NCBI GenBank assembly: GCA_003184365.1
Contig: NKYR01000035.1
Location: forward strand, 248,001-312,000
DNA: 64,000 nt
Direction of reading: 5' to 3'
Source of the DNA: Evernia prunastri
Lineage: Eukaryota > Ascomycota > Lecanoromycetes > Lecanorales > Parmeliaceae
Shown: positions 23,101-34,192 of the stretch, in pieces
Layout: each line of letters begins with the position of its first letter
Position numbering within the stretch: the stretch's first letter is position 1
Notes under the pieces: model-generated
Databases searched by the model: none
Told to the model about the DNA's origin: nothing
Seen by the model: the letters and a program-made list of their open reading frames with translations, nothing else
Translations under genes and position numbers: made by a program

Positions 23101-23214
23101 CAATGGAGCACAGTCAAATCGTAATAAGACATACCCTCTCTCCTCACCAAACTTCGTCAAAGAAGCAACGAATTCCTCTCGCCCTGGAGGCTCCTCTTCC
23201 TCCAGGTTAGACAT
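20175..23214 (-). CDS. rsc9: RSC chromatin-remodelling complex subunit Rsc9 (ARID)
   Basis: ARID-containing subunit of the RSC/SWI-SNF nucleosome remodeller. Four exons, 23214-23135, 23065-22859, 22811-22579 and 22540-20175, are all in phase, giving 961 residues. The ARID domain is near the N-terminus (REEFVASLTKFGEERG, HIDLYKLWNVIKSRGGYDAV, WRKVGLDF). A segment PPPIEILEKLTAKGGDILSR and a phospho-acidic linker follow. The central 450 residues form armadillo-like helices. Near the C-terminus is the RFX-like/zinc-finger part with Cys and His in YNSCLWRAP, KMCGEFF, MFDHLVYDHF and CYWASCGHF. This combination is diagnostic of fungal Rsc9. Its 3' end lies 264 nt upstream of the Rec114 start on the same strand. 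Confidence 0.88.
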
Positions 23215-23533
23215 GGCTGCGAGTGAAATCTCAGGGTCAATGCTGTGTATTTCGCGCGCCCTGGCAGCTATCCACCTAATCTCTCGGCAAGACGACTGAC
23301 ATCTCGTGTCTTCAAGCTAGCACCTGTACTGTTGATTGAACTGCGAGCTTTGGCGCAACGACAAAGCTTGAGAAAAGCTCATCCGACGCGAGAGCTTCGG
23401 ATAGACGTCGGAAATTTTTGCCGAGGATTAGCCGACTCTAAGAGTCTATGTGCTTCGCAGTTGCTGATATTGGCTCTGGCATACAAATAAAACTCGCTAC
23501 TTTTGAGACCATTGGGTCTCAGTGACAGCTAGA
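23215..23533. promoter_or_regulatory. Divergent promoter, Rsc9 / Saf4
   Basis: This 319-nt gap separates the divergent starts of Rsc9 (-) and the Saf4-like splicing factor (+). No specific element is recognised. Confidence 0.4.
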
Positions 23534-24623
23534 ATGCAAGGCTTCAGTAAGTCGGCACACCCTGAATCTTCATCGAGGCCGACTGACCATCCCAGATATG
23601 GGACGTTATGTCCCGCCAGAGCACGAGGGCACCACCTCCGCCAACAAGCTCGCAGGCAAGCATGCACTCGGCTCTCGTGCCCGCAAAGCCGGTCAAGGCA
23701 TACTCACTGTTCGCTTTGAAATGCCTTTCCCTATCTGGTGTACAACCTGCACCAAACCCACCATTATTGGCCAGGGCGTCCGCTTCAACGCCGAGAAGAA
23801 AAAAGTGGGTAATTATCATACTACGCCAATTTTCAGCTTTCGTATGAAGCATGTGACGTGCGGGGGGTGGATTGAGATAAGGACAGATCCGAAGAACACA
23901 GCTTATATGGTTACGGAGGGGGCGAAGAAGAGGGATACGGGAGAGGACAAATTTCAGGAAGGTGAGATTAGGATAACGACTGAGGAAGAGAGGGCGAGAT
24001 TGGAAGGCGACGCATTTGCCAGACTGGAAGGGAAGGTGGAGGATAAACAGAGGACGGTCAATGACAAGAGTAGGATAGAAGAACTATACAATGAGAAAGA
24101 CAAGGACTGGGATGATCCGGGGGAGGCGAACAGGAGGCTGAGGAAGGCCTTTAGAGTTGGAAGGAAAGAGAGAGAGAAAAATGGAAAGACAACGGAAGGG
24201 CTGAAGGAAAAGATGAGTCTCGGGATGGATCTGCTTGACGAGACGGAGGAGGACAGGCAAAGAGCTGGGCTTGTGGAATTTGGAGAGTTTGGTGGTGAAG
24301 GAGCTATCGTCAAGGCCACATCGAGACCGCTTTTTGCAGATACTCGAACATCGGAAAAGTCTTTAGCGAAGAATATCAAGACTACGAAAGCTGCATCCGA
24401 AACGGAGAAGAGGAGAGAGAGTCTGCGCAATGAGCTGGCTCATAACACCAGAGCAGTCTTGGATCCCTTCTTGAGTATGGAAAAATCTAACGTGCAGGCC
24501 TTGGGCGGGGTATCTTCGATGAAAAGGAAGCGGAAAGTTGAAGATCGAGAAAGTGTTTTGAAAGCCAACGAAAACATTGACATCTCCAGGACCCCGGCTT
24601 TAGTGGAGTACGACTCAGATTGA
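23534..24623 (+). CDS. saf4: Splicing factor, CWC16/Yju2 family (CCDC130/Saf4-like)
   Basis: Spliceosome-associated protein of the Yju2/CWC16 family. A 13-nt first exon (23534-23546, encoding MQGF plus one base) splices at GTAAGT to 23596-24623, giving 346 residues starting MQGFNMGRYVPPE; this short first exon restores the N-terminus expected for the family. Conserved core: GILTVRFEMPFPIWC, CTTC, VRFNAEKKKVGNYHTTPI, RMKHVTCGGWIEIRTDP, with Cys pairs forming a zinc site. The C-terminal half is Lys/Glu-rich, helical and probably disordered. The order of motifs fits CCDC130 rather than Yju2/CCDC94. Confidence 0.88.
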
Positions 24624-25713
24624 ATGAACATGTTCGTGCACTTGCCAGGCGCTTGGAGGAAATACCCTAGCATTCGATAGCGTTCCCTTTCATCAGAGAA
24701 AAAACATCTTTACAAGTCATGCTCAAACATTCTGAGCTACAAGTGCCGTTGGAAATTCCCCAATGGTCATAAATTTGTGTATTGACGTGCTTTTTCGCGA
24801 GCTAACTAAGGAAAGGAGACTCGACGACGGGAGCATCCAGAACTTTTCTGTTCAGTATCTCACGGCGCCAACGGCTACTCCCCTGCTGAACCAATCCGCA
24901 TTCAGCGATTAATCAAGACGCGCTTGGAGTAGAAGTAGGCAGGAGTGCGAAAGGTAAGACCCAGCTGAAACAGACTCCGCTTGCAATAGGTAAAGGTTCG
25001 CTCCCTCACTTGGATAGCGCTAGTATTTGGTCTTTGATACTGCCGCAAACGTGAAGACTATGGTATTACCGACACCAAGGCCTCTGCCGACCGCAGTCAT
25101 CTGGCCATGAACTGCTGTCCAGTTCCCCCCGAAGACGTTCGAATGTCGTCGTGTATTCGACCACATGTCTGCCCTGCAGAGAACATCACCTGCGTTCAGT
25201 AGTCTACCTCAACTACTTTGCTTCTCATGATCCATTCAGCCATAGTCAGTATGCTTCAGTCACTGCACTTCCTTCAACAGTCGCCGATAACATCCAAAGA
25301 CAGAACCCTGCTGCCGGCCATATCCCGCGCTACGCGGCCCGGTATACTGTCGATATCTCGTCTTACACGAGATGGACCGTTAAACTAGCGGAGGCCCGTT
25401 GCAAGGCAGGCTGCCTACGACGGTGGTATTGGTTGCCCTGAAATATTTGGGGAACCTGCTGGGAAAGCATGGGCCATCTGCCGTCCACTGGACTCTCCAA
25501 GAAGAGGCCCCTATTAGCATATGGGATGGGGGGACGGCTTTTTACTAACAAACTCGAGGCACTTTTTCAAATCAGATTTCGTCAGACGGGACAGGTAGCT
25601 TTTAGACATTTCGAGGGCTATTGTCAAAAGTGCCTCATAAGCCAGACACTGTCTAAAACTTACACTTGCCATTGCTTCGAGCTGCTCGAATAAGGCCTTT
25701 GGAACTTCCATTC
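24624..25713. other. Intergenic, no gene seen
   Basis: This 1.1-kb stretch lies between the 3' end of Saf4 and the 3' end of the small cryptic gene. Short frames at 25151-25441 and 25514-25711 lack splice partners or recognisable motifs. Confidence 0.4.
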
Positions 25714-26212
25714 TTACACTACAGGTTCATCTGGCCAAGTTTCGCTTAATAAAACAGCCTCTATCCCTGGTGTAGGCACTTCAGATCCTGACTTGTCGAG
25801 CTTGAAAAGCGAACATCAGTGAGTGGTAGAACTTGTAGATATTGCAAATTGGACGTGAACGCATGACACGTCGTGCAGGTTCCGCATCTTTGCAATATCA
25901 TGTCTGTTGAGCGTGGTGAAGACAGGAGCTTGTAAGAGCATCGCCCACCAAAGCAGAAGATTATCTAGCCTCTCCACTGCATCATTTTCGATGTGTAAGC
26001 TACGATTGAGATGATATCGAATGGACCAGAAGTTACCACGAGGTCTTGCTCAACGGACCCTGCGAAAACTATTTTTTGTTGTTAGTTGATCACAAACCTC
26101 TCCAAACAGCAAACAACTCAGGATCTGACAGAACAAGAGCACTTCTCTGGAAGTTTGCTGTCATATATTTGCGACCTAGCGCATCGATCGTCGAGTGGCC
26201 GTTGCCAAACAT
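25714..26212 (-). CDS. Small hypothetical three-exon gene
   Basis: No long open frame covers this gene; I assembled it from splice signals. Exons 26212-26098, 26048-25870 and 25800-25714 give 126 residues in one continuous frame. Intron 1 (49 nt) has a GTTTGT donor and a perfect AACTAAC branch site; intron 2 (69 nt) has a GTGTCA donor and a CACTGATG branch site. The protein is soluble and Leu/Trp-rich (ELFAVW, GNFWSIRYHLN, NLLLWWAMLLQAPVFTTLN), without signal peptide or known domain. Two independent introns that both preserve frame favour a real gene, but there is no family support. Confidence 0.38.
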
Positions 26213-26737
26213 CGTACTTTTAGAATGATGGGTGGATGGCAAACTGTGTCGCCATCCCGAGCTAGCTCAATTCACTGGACTCGACAGAGTAGAGACAACG
26301 TCAGCGGCCCATGAACATTTGAAGTGTATAGGCGCTGTCTAAGCTCCCTGCCATCTTACCTGCATGATAGATTTTCATCCATCGGTGTAACACATATGCA
26401 GCAATGGCAAGCCTCGACTCCATAGTGTTAAGTTCCGATTCGCCTTGTCTGCGAATTCTCTACGTACATCCTGCATCCTTCACTTCGGACTTGAGCAGTC
26501 GACACGAAAATGACTGAGCTAGATACGTCCCTGCGGCTGCTTGTCAACTAGACGCCAAGAGTGATTGCGATCATTACATATTGGAGGGTCTCGCACAATT
26601 ATGAGGTGTTACCCACAGCCATTTGCATAAAGTACAAAGTACGCAGCTTAGGATTCTTCAGAAGTGTGTAAGACGTCCGTGAGCCTTGTTGTGTCCGAAC
26701 ATCGTTGAGTCGTCCTTGCTGCACCATTGGACCTACC
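26213..26737. other. Intergenic promoter region
   Basis: This 525-nt gap is the upstream region of both the small cryptic gene (-) and the first F-box-like gene (+). No element is recognised. Confidence 0.35.
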
Positions 26738-28132
26738 ATGGCGAGCCATCTGCTCAACATTCCCACGGAGATGAAGGTATCCATTTTCGCCAGTTGCGAT
26801 GATTTGGACGACGCTTTTCACCTCATGCAAACCTGCAAAGATCTTCGCACGAAATTTCAAAAAGATCGAAAGAGAATCGAGAAAGCCATCATTGTAAGAT
26901 CCGACAAGTCTTTAGCACTGCTTGTTTATGACTCATTGAGAGCATTCTAGACTTCCTCTCACGTCTATGATTACGATTTCTGTCTATCGAAACTATTGAC
27001 GATCCGTAAGGATTTGGATCAACACTACCAGAATCTAGACAAGCGCCTTCCCGACAGACTCAAGCCTAGCATCAGAATATTCGAGACTTGCCTTCGAGCT
27101 AAAGATGACAAAGAGAGCTCGAAAGACCCGGAGATTCAAAGGATCGTCGTACGCTGGAAGCATTTCAGCTTTCTCCGTAGACTTTACGCCGATGATAATG
27201 TATTCCAAGAATTTGTCTCCTTCCACGAAGCTTCTACTTCAGGCCTGACGCCAGAAGAAGGGGCCAATATCGTGTCGCCCGGTCTTAGTAACGATATCAT
27301 CCACACAAGCCACGTCAACGAAGTCAAATCCATGCAAAAAGATCGCTTCGCTGGAGACTTCAAGGCCCGCTTTCACAAAATCCTGTGTTTGCATTCCATG
27401 GCCATCCTAGCTATACATTTGGCAAAGATATCCACAGCGGCGCCTGCGCCTGCGCCTGCGCCTACGACGTCGGAACCCACGCAGGCAGAAACCGATGTGG
27501 CGGAGAAAATTGATCACCTATGGATCAAGGAAAGTGTCCTTGCTGGCGGCAAGACCACTGAATTCGATCTCGACACTCAGCTCGATGGTCTTGAGGTTTT
27601 CGATTTCCTTTATCTGTTCCTGTTGAGAAAGATTGTACCTTATCAAAGACTAGCGGACTGGATTGGAAATGACGCTGGCGAACATCCATTCGAATGGAAT
27701 GTTGATGGGGTCCCGAACGCCCTAGGGCTTGCGGAATGGTATTCTCTCATGCGCCTTTGCTGCAAAGTCCTCCTGCCCGACGATTTAGCAGTCCTCATAA
27801 AGAATCGCACCTGGGCTACACCATATAGCTATCCAGCGAATAAGAGTATGTATTTGCGATTTCGCGGTACGTTCGAGCATGGTGACCAGAATGAACTGGG
27901 ATTCGACTGGAGTGTCGATTTCGAGAGATTCACAATGGTCAGGGCACTGTGCACCACGTCCCAGTACAGCATCATGGAGGCAGAGAAGCCATTGTGGTGG
28001 GACCACCTCCGATCTCGTCTCGTCTCACCATTTCTGAAGAATTCCATTTACGCATATCAAAACAAAATCGACGACATTCGTGAACGGAGCGCAAACGATG
28101 CAGATATCATGAGAGTTGTGTTGGAGGAATGA
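26738..28132 (+). CDS. F-box-like protein, tandem copy 1
   Basis: Two exons, 26738-26893 and 26951-28132, give 445 residues. The first 45 residues fit an F-box: LLNIPTEMKVSIFASCDDLD then LMQTCKDL, the Skp1-binding fold of SCF ubiquitin ligases. The remainder is a fungal family of unknown function that shares block order with the downstream copy: YDYDFCLSKLL, IVVRWKHFSFLRRLYADD, FKARFHKILCLHSMAI, LEVFDFLYLFLLRKI. A hexanucleotide repeat at about 27440 encodes an Ala-Pro run absent from copy 2. The intron sits at the same place as in copy 2, directly after the F-box. Substrate is unknown. Confidence 0.75.
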
Positions 28133-28906
28133 GGCGGGTGAAACAGGCAAGAATCACTGCTTCTGAACGCGGCAACATCGAAATCCTTAGTACCTAGACC
28201 GCGTGAGTTCTCGTCTTACTGCATTCATAGCTCAGTCAATGCACGGACTGCTTCTATTAATTAGCACACTCTTTTCATGACGCAATGGCCAATTTCCAAG
28301 TCCTTGGCCTGTAACGCGATCCGCCTTCTTCAATAGTCACATTACGTAGCTTAAACTTCAGTTACGTATTCCAGCTGCCACGTTTCCTTGACCAGCGGGG
28401 TAAAGAACGAAGCAAGTTATCTGGGCGTCCTCTTCCGCTACTGTTTCCTCTCACACGCAGGAGGTAGCTAAAGCCTAATGTGCTTGGACCACAACGACTT
28501 CCCCCAACTATGATTCTTACAGCGCTGAAGCAAACGATGAAGCCTATACCATACCTTGTCGCTTGCTCTTTGGTGCTGGCCATTGGTGGATTGCACCATT
28601 CCGAGCCTCTGGTGAGTCAACGGCTAATTGAAATGGGCCAAGCCACACAATCAGCGGAAAACGATATGTGCTGAGACCCGATTGGTCTTAATTAAAATTC
28701 CGTTACTCGCTGCAGCTTTCTCTTCGGGCGTCACGAGCTGATGCGTCAATATGTAAAGTCGGGTCATGTGTTCCGGATTGTTTGCTGGTCTAATCTCACA
28801 ATTTCATATGGAATGATGCAAATGTGAGGGCTTGGTGATCAGGAGCGATCCCCTGCGTGCTGCCTTCTTTCGGTCCCACTTGCTGTAACAACTCGCACAT
28901 ACGACG
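28133..28906. other. Spacer between tandem paralogues
   Basis: This 774-nt gap holds the 3' flank of copy 1 and the promoter of copy 2. A 34-codon hydrophobic frame at 28510 followed by a GTGAGT donor could be a tiny secreted peptide, but support is thin. Confidence 0.35.
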
Positions 28907-30199
28907 ATGGCGACGACGCTGATCGGCCTTTCGGACGAGCTCAAGCTATCTATTTACGGCCGCTTAGAGGATCTGGATGTCGCTCTGCACCTCTCGCAGA
29001 CCTGCAAATTGTTTCATGGTCAGAAGGGAAATATCCAGAAAAAAGTGATTGTACGTAGATCCAGAGCTTGGATTATGCAGCTGACAATCAGTGTTTCCTA
29101 GATCTCTTCGAAAACGTACCAATATGATTTTTATCTGTCCAGACTACTAAAAGCCAACGCCGCCGCCACTCAGCACTATCGTAACCCAGGCAAAGTGCTA
29201 CCGGACGAACACAGGCCAAGGTCAGAGGAAGGTATCGCGTGCCTAGCCACAAAAGTGAACGATAAAGCCTTAGATGATGTGGACATCCGCGAAATTGTCG
29301 AACGGTGGCGAAAGTTTAGCCTTCTTCGCGAGCTATACACGAATGACAAGCTGTTCGGGGAATATGAAGGTTTCCGTCAACGCTCGCTGATTCGAGCAAA
29401 TCTATTAGGAGGAACAGGAACACCTCTTATGGAGCCAGCCGATGCTCGTGGCGGCATTGAGACGATCGGCACAACCCAAATGAAGCAGGATCGCCGATTT
29501 ATTCCTGGCTTCAAGCGCCGTTTCCACAGGAGCATTGTCCTGCATGCAATGGCCATCGGATGCTTACAGTTCGCAAGGCGTGCCACAGACCTGCCTCTTC
29601 CGCCTGCAGACTTCGACCCCGATGCTGATTCAGATACCAAAAAATTCAAGACCCTCGTCATATCCTTGTGGTCAAAACACTCAGTCGAATATTGTGATGA
29701 GTTTAAGGGCCTTTTTACAGAGATCCTCCTCGATACCAAGATCGACTGCCTTGAGCTTTTCGACTTTCTTTACGTGTTTCTCTTACCGAAGATACTACCA
29801 TTTGAAGGACTGGCATCATGGACAAAGAACAACGAGGGTGGATCCCCTTACGCTGATAACGTGGCTAACCAGCAATTCGACATTGAAGATTGGCAGGCTT
29901 TCTTGGGCCTGAGCCGCTGGGTCCTACAACCCCACGATTTGGTCGAGCTCATAGAAAATCGTGCTTGGAGTGGTGTTTATCCAGCGGACAAAGTTATGTA
30001 CATGCAGACCCGTGGAATGTTCGAGAGAAGGGAAAGCATAGAAAATTCTCGTGTGATCTGTGGTAGGGAACAGATGGTGACAGACCTGCGTGATAGCAGT
30101 GGGTTTGTGTTGAAAGACGCAGAAGACCAGTGTTGGTGGGATCGCATCCGCATTCGCTGTGGGTCAATCTTTCTGGCAGGAAGCTTGTCAAAATACTGA
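28907..30199 (+). CDS. F-box-like protein, tandem copy 2
   Basis: Paralogue of the gene at 26738. Exons 28907-29050 and 29102-30199 give 413 residues. F-box segment: LIGLSDELKLSIYGRLEDLD then LSQTCKLF. Shared blocks: YQYDFYLSRLL, IVERWRKFSLLRELYTND, FKRRFHRSIVLHAMAI, LELFDFLYVFLLPKI. The phase-0 intron after KVI matches copy 1, showing one duplication event. The reading frame is interrupted by TGA at 30197-30199, but the same frame then runs 34 more codons (KELEKLKEAEV...) to TAG at 30302-30304, in a position where copy 1 still has coding sequence. The stop may be a recent nonsense change that shortened the tail. Confidence 0.75.
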
Positions 30200-30556
30200 A
30201 AGGAATTGGAGAAGCTCAAGGAAGCAGAGGTCCGGGACTTCGGGCAGGGGCCAACGGCAGCGGCGGAAACTTGGCGGGCGACAATCCCATTCTTCTATGA
30301 GTAGTTCAAGAGGATTTTGTAGGAGTGGTCGTCGAACCAGCAGTCGGCTCGTCCAAGACACTAGCGACGGAAAGAATTGTAAGCTGCGGTGGAGTTTTGA
30401 CTTATGCAATTGCGACCTGAGCTGAAAATGTAAACCAATCAGAAGCTCAGCTGTCTGGCCTTTGCAGAAAATTGGCCCCTAGAATCTAGTTGGTGCAAGT
30501 CATGCTGAATGGTGGCTAGACGAAGACGGAATGGAGAGGTCTTTATAGAACGATCC
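30200..30556. other. Convergent gap with possible lost C-terminus
   Basis: This 357-nt gap lies between F-box copy 2 (+) and RAD4 (-). The first 105 nt remain open in the frame of copy 2 after its TGA and look like a charged helix. The remainder shows nothing. Confidence 0.4.
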
Positions 30557-33500
30557 TCAAGCAAGCCATTCTGGGTCAGCATCCTCGTCTTCGGGATCGT
30601 GGGATAGCAGCGAACCCTTATCTTCCTCTGAGCTGTCAGACTCACTACGTTCCTCCGCTAAGATAGTCGAGTAAGTGGAGGTCCCTTGCTCGCCTCCTAC
30701 TATCGTTTCTCGTATCGGTGGCGACTGAGATAGTTCGTTTGGTGTAGGCGCAGCATCATTTTGCTTGAATGCTGGAAGATGCTCGGACCCTTGCGGCTCG
30801 TCGAGCGGCTGCGACATTTTGGCCTCTTCTATTCTGCCTACTGGCAGGTCTGAGACTGCTTCCTCAGAGATTTCCTTGCTTCGTGCAGGATCACGCGGAT
30901 CAATACTATTGTGATTGTCCAGCATGCTGCCATCTGGATTCAACGTCTCTGTAAATTTGTCTGTGGGCAGAGCCTCATCTCTATTCTCATAGTCATCGTG
31001 CAAGAAGCCGCCACCTTGACTCACAGTCTCTTGATCACCATTGCTCGCAGATATATAACCTGCAAAATTGTCGTTTCTTTCGAGGTTTGTGTTCTCAAGA
31101 TTACCTCGACTGGTTCCTCGCATGACTTGTTCATCATCTTGGCTGTCGTGGTCTAAGAGAAAGCCACCCTCGTTATCATCATCGTTGACCTTATTTACGA
31201 ACCGATCAGGAGCGGGCGTCGCTTCCATTTCTTCCCCTTCATCCACGTCCGCAAAGAAAACACCGCCCAGATCGTCATTTGCCATATCAGCCAGATTTCG
31301 CATCGGCATTGTCGTCGCGGTGGGTTGAGCGGGTTCGTCAGCACCCCGATCAGGTAAGAAACCGCCTCCTAGATACTCGTCTTCGTCTTCATCCTCGGCT
31401 GTCTCCATCTCATACCTCATAGCTGTATCGCGCTCTCCTTCGATCTCATAACCTTCGATCCTTTCCCTAATCCTAAGACCCGCCAAAAACCTCTTCCACA
31501 TCTTTAGCGCTGCCAGAACCCGCCTCTCCTCTTCAGCTGATGCCCGCTCATCCTCGAAAGCCTTGATAGTTTCTTCTACTGCCTCCTGATACTCGGCAGC
31601 AACTACAGCTCCATTCGTAATAGCAGTCCCATGTCTACCCTTGAACGAAAAGCCAGTAACTGCATCTGCGTAATCAACGCCAAGAATCCTGGCTGCTCGA
31701 GCTGTCTCCGCATGCGGTATGTGAGATCCACCTGGAGGAACCATACTTGGGGCATATACATCGAGATTTCCATAAACGTTCTTCGGTATTTGGCCATTTA
31801 CCACAGGGGGTGCAATGTAAAGACTTGTCTGGTATGGAGCATAGAGGGCAGTGCCAGCATTTTCGCCGTCTAATGGATCCATGACGTCAGGGTCCAAAGT
31901 TGAATCGCGAGTCCGGCGTGCTGCAACGCGCTTGAGAGGCTGTTCACCGCGCTGGACATCAAACCAGAATTAGCATGCCACGATCACACGGAAAGTCATG
32001 GACGTACTTTGATCTCTCTACCCATTCGGTACCATTTGTCAGCGCTCTTCAGTTGATGGACATTGGTGCGGCGATAGATTGGCTCCAAAGCATTGGTGGT
32101 TCCGGGCCTCCCGGCACCAACCCTTCCCACTTCTCGCTTGGGGTGTACTACTTCATGTCTTTTCAAATGTCTCTCGAGTGCGTAGTATGGATGGTCCTTG
32201 AAATCTTGCACATTCCTTGGCATCGGTTCAGCGGCCTCCTTAGCCGTTAGTTCTGCATCCTCAACCTGATCCCGGTCCATTCCATGAGATCTTCGGTAGA
32301 GTCTCATGACCCTCCGCCACCATCTGTCACCGTCTTTGGTGACTTCAACCCTTTCTCGCCTAGTCTTCGCATTGTAAGCCTTAGCATAGCGTCGCGTGAC
32401 GTCGCGAGCCGACCCGTCGTCTTCAAAGGCCACTACGTAGCTCATGTTGTTCTCTGAGTCTCCTGCTGGTGGTTCAAATTTTGAAGGCTTGGCAATAGTC
32501 CTGGTTACAAGGGGATCAATTGGAACCCACTTCTGCACAGCTTCGTTGAAAGCCTCCACCCAGTATATAGGGTATTTTGACTCGCGAATAGGTTTCCTAA
32601 CTGCTTCTGTTCTTATTAGATAGTGGAAATGGCATTGAATATGAACTTACCGACTTTTTGAGTGGAAATGCGCTATAGACAAAAGTGCTTCTGGTGAAGT
32701 GCCCCTTTCGGCCTGCCCGAGTCTCGATCTGATCGCGGCTCTACTGGAGCCGATATTCTCCCTTGCAATTATAGAGCCATCGCTTCCAGCTTCAGGTTCC
32801 CTGTCCTGCTCTGGTTCATGATTTTTCGGCTCTGGCAAATTTGAAGCATAGTGCATGACTTGTGGCAGAGCCACCTTCTGGGCAGATTGAAAAGGTAGCG
32901 GCAGCAGAGAGCACACCAATCTAGCGTCGACGCCCGCCGACCGTAGCATGGCGCAGAATATCTGGGCTCCAACATCCCGCGAGCCCTCAAGCTTACTGGC
33001 AGCAATTGAAAAGTCCGGCTTTTGCATTGGAAGGTCAATGTCGTCCGGCGGTTGCAGAAGTGCCAATGTCTCCGGACTGTCAGCCCATAGAGGCTTACTC
33101 AAGCCCCTTGCAGTAATTTTGAAATTCGGTCTGAATGCCTCACTAGCCTGCGTCAGACCATCCATGAAAGATCGAGATCTTTGAAACTGGGATCTGCTTT
33201 CATCTGGGTTCAAATAGGAAATGGTTTTCTTTGTCAACATGAACTTTAAAGCAGAATGAACACTGTCGTCATTGCACCAATGATTACGCAGATGTAGATG
33301 AGCGAGTAGGCAGCAGAGATGCATCTTATGGATTTCGAGTCGAAGCTTCCTCTCCCTGGATGTAGCAGGCTTTCGCCTGACTTGCGCCGATCTTGGGGTC
33401 TTCTGGCCTTCATCCCCAAGTGTCAAGTTGAGCGTCCCTGACTCTTCCATGTCCTGGTCAGAAGTGTCGAGTTGCTGGACATTGCCTCCAAGGTCCACAT

Positions 33501-33837
33501 CTTCAAAGTCTTCGTCACTGTCCGCAGAATCTTCAGACTCAGTCTCCTCTATATGCTGTGGAGTGGGAATGGGCTCTTCAAAAAGATCGTCGATACCGCT
33601 TTGGTCACCAGCGCTGATACTCCGTTCAGATCGCTGAAATGAATCATCATCAACGCGTTGCGTGACGATACGCCCTCCAATACGACGTCGCTTTACCGGT
33701 GTTCCGTCTTCTCTGTTTGGAGTAGGAGAAGATGAAACAGCCTCAGCGAGCATCTCACCATAAACATCAGGCACAGCATTCCTCGCGTTTGCTTTTCCGA
33801 TGCCTCGCGCCTTGGCTCCTCTGGCTGTCCGAGCCAT
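30557..33837 (-). CDS. rad4: DNA damage recognition protein Rad4/XPC
   Basis: Nucleotide-excision-repair damage sensor that, with Rad23, binds helix distortions and recruits TFIIH. Three exons, 33837-32651, 32596-32008 and 31951-30557, are all in phase, giving 1056 residues. The N-terminal 140 residues are acidic and disordered with a VKRRRIGG nuclear signal. The transglutaminase-like fold spans the first splice (KMHLCCLLAHLHLRNHWCND, AQIFCAMLRSAGVDARLVCS, then PIYWVEAFNEAVQKWVPIDP). Beta-hairpin domains BHD1-3 follow: FKDHPYYALERHLKRHEVVH, YRRTNVHQLKSADKWYRMGR, then VYGNLDVYAPSMVPPGGSHI and ARILGVDYADAVTGFSFKG. A long Asp/Glu-rich tail ends the protein. It is divergent from the 34193 gene. 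Confidence 0.95.
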
Positions 33838-34192
33838 TATGTATACGTTCTTTCGGTAGGGATAGCAGACAAAGAAAGAGCATACTTAGAGGCCCACTCG
33901 AATGTCGAAGACGACCTGTTGGCCACCACGTGATTTACAGAACCATCTTGGAAAGATGGCTGTTGACAAGATGTCTGCAAAGGCTGCGATGTTCAGAGAC
34001 ATACTCGAACTTCTCGACAGTCACTCTATGATGATTACTTTACTTATGGTATTTGATCGACATCATCAGGCGCGCCAATTTCGCCGAGATTTTTCCGACG
34101 CGTCTCAATTAACCAGGCCCCTCGGCCTCCAAACCAGTACAAATCGAACTCAGCTCAAATCAAGTCTCAACTCATCCAGCTCGCGACTGAAG
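33838..34192. promoter_or_regulatory. Divergent promoter, RAD4 / disordered protein gene
   Basis: This 355-nt gap is counted to ATG 34193. An upstream in-frame ATG at 33902 would shrink it to 64 nt. Because the extra 97 codons look unlike the protein that follows, I treat them as 5' UTR. Confidence 0.4.

Noticed and set aside
28510..28732. Possible tiny secreted peptide gene with a GTGAGT intron
   Set aside because: The first 34 codons look like a signal peptide and a 44-nt intron can be drawn, but the second exon is short and hydrophobic with no support; too speculative to annotate.
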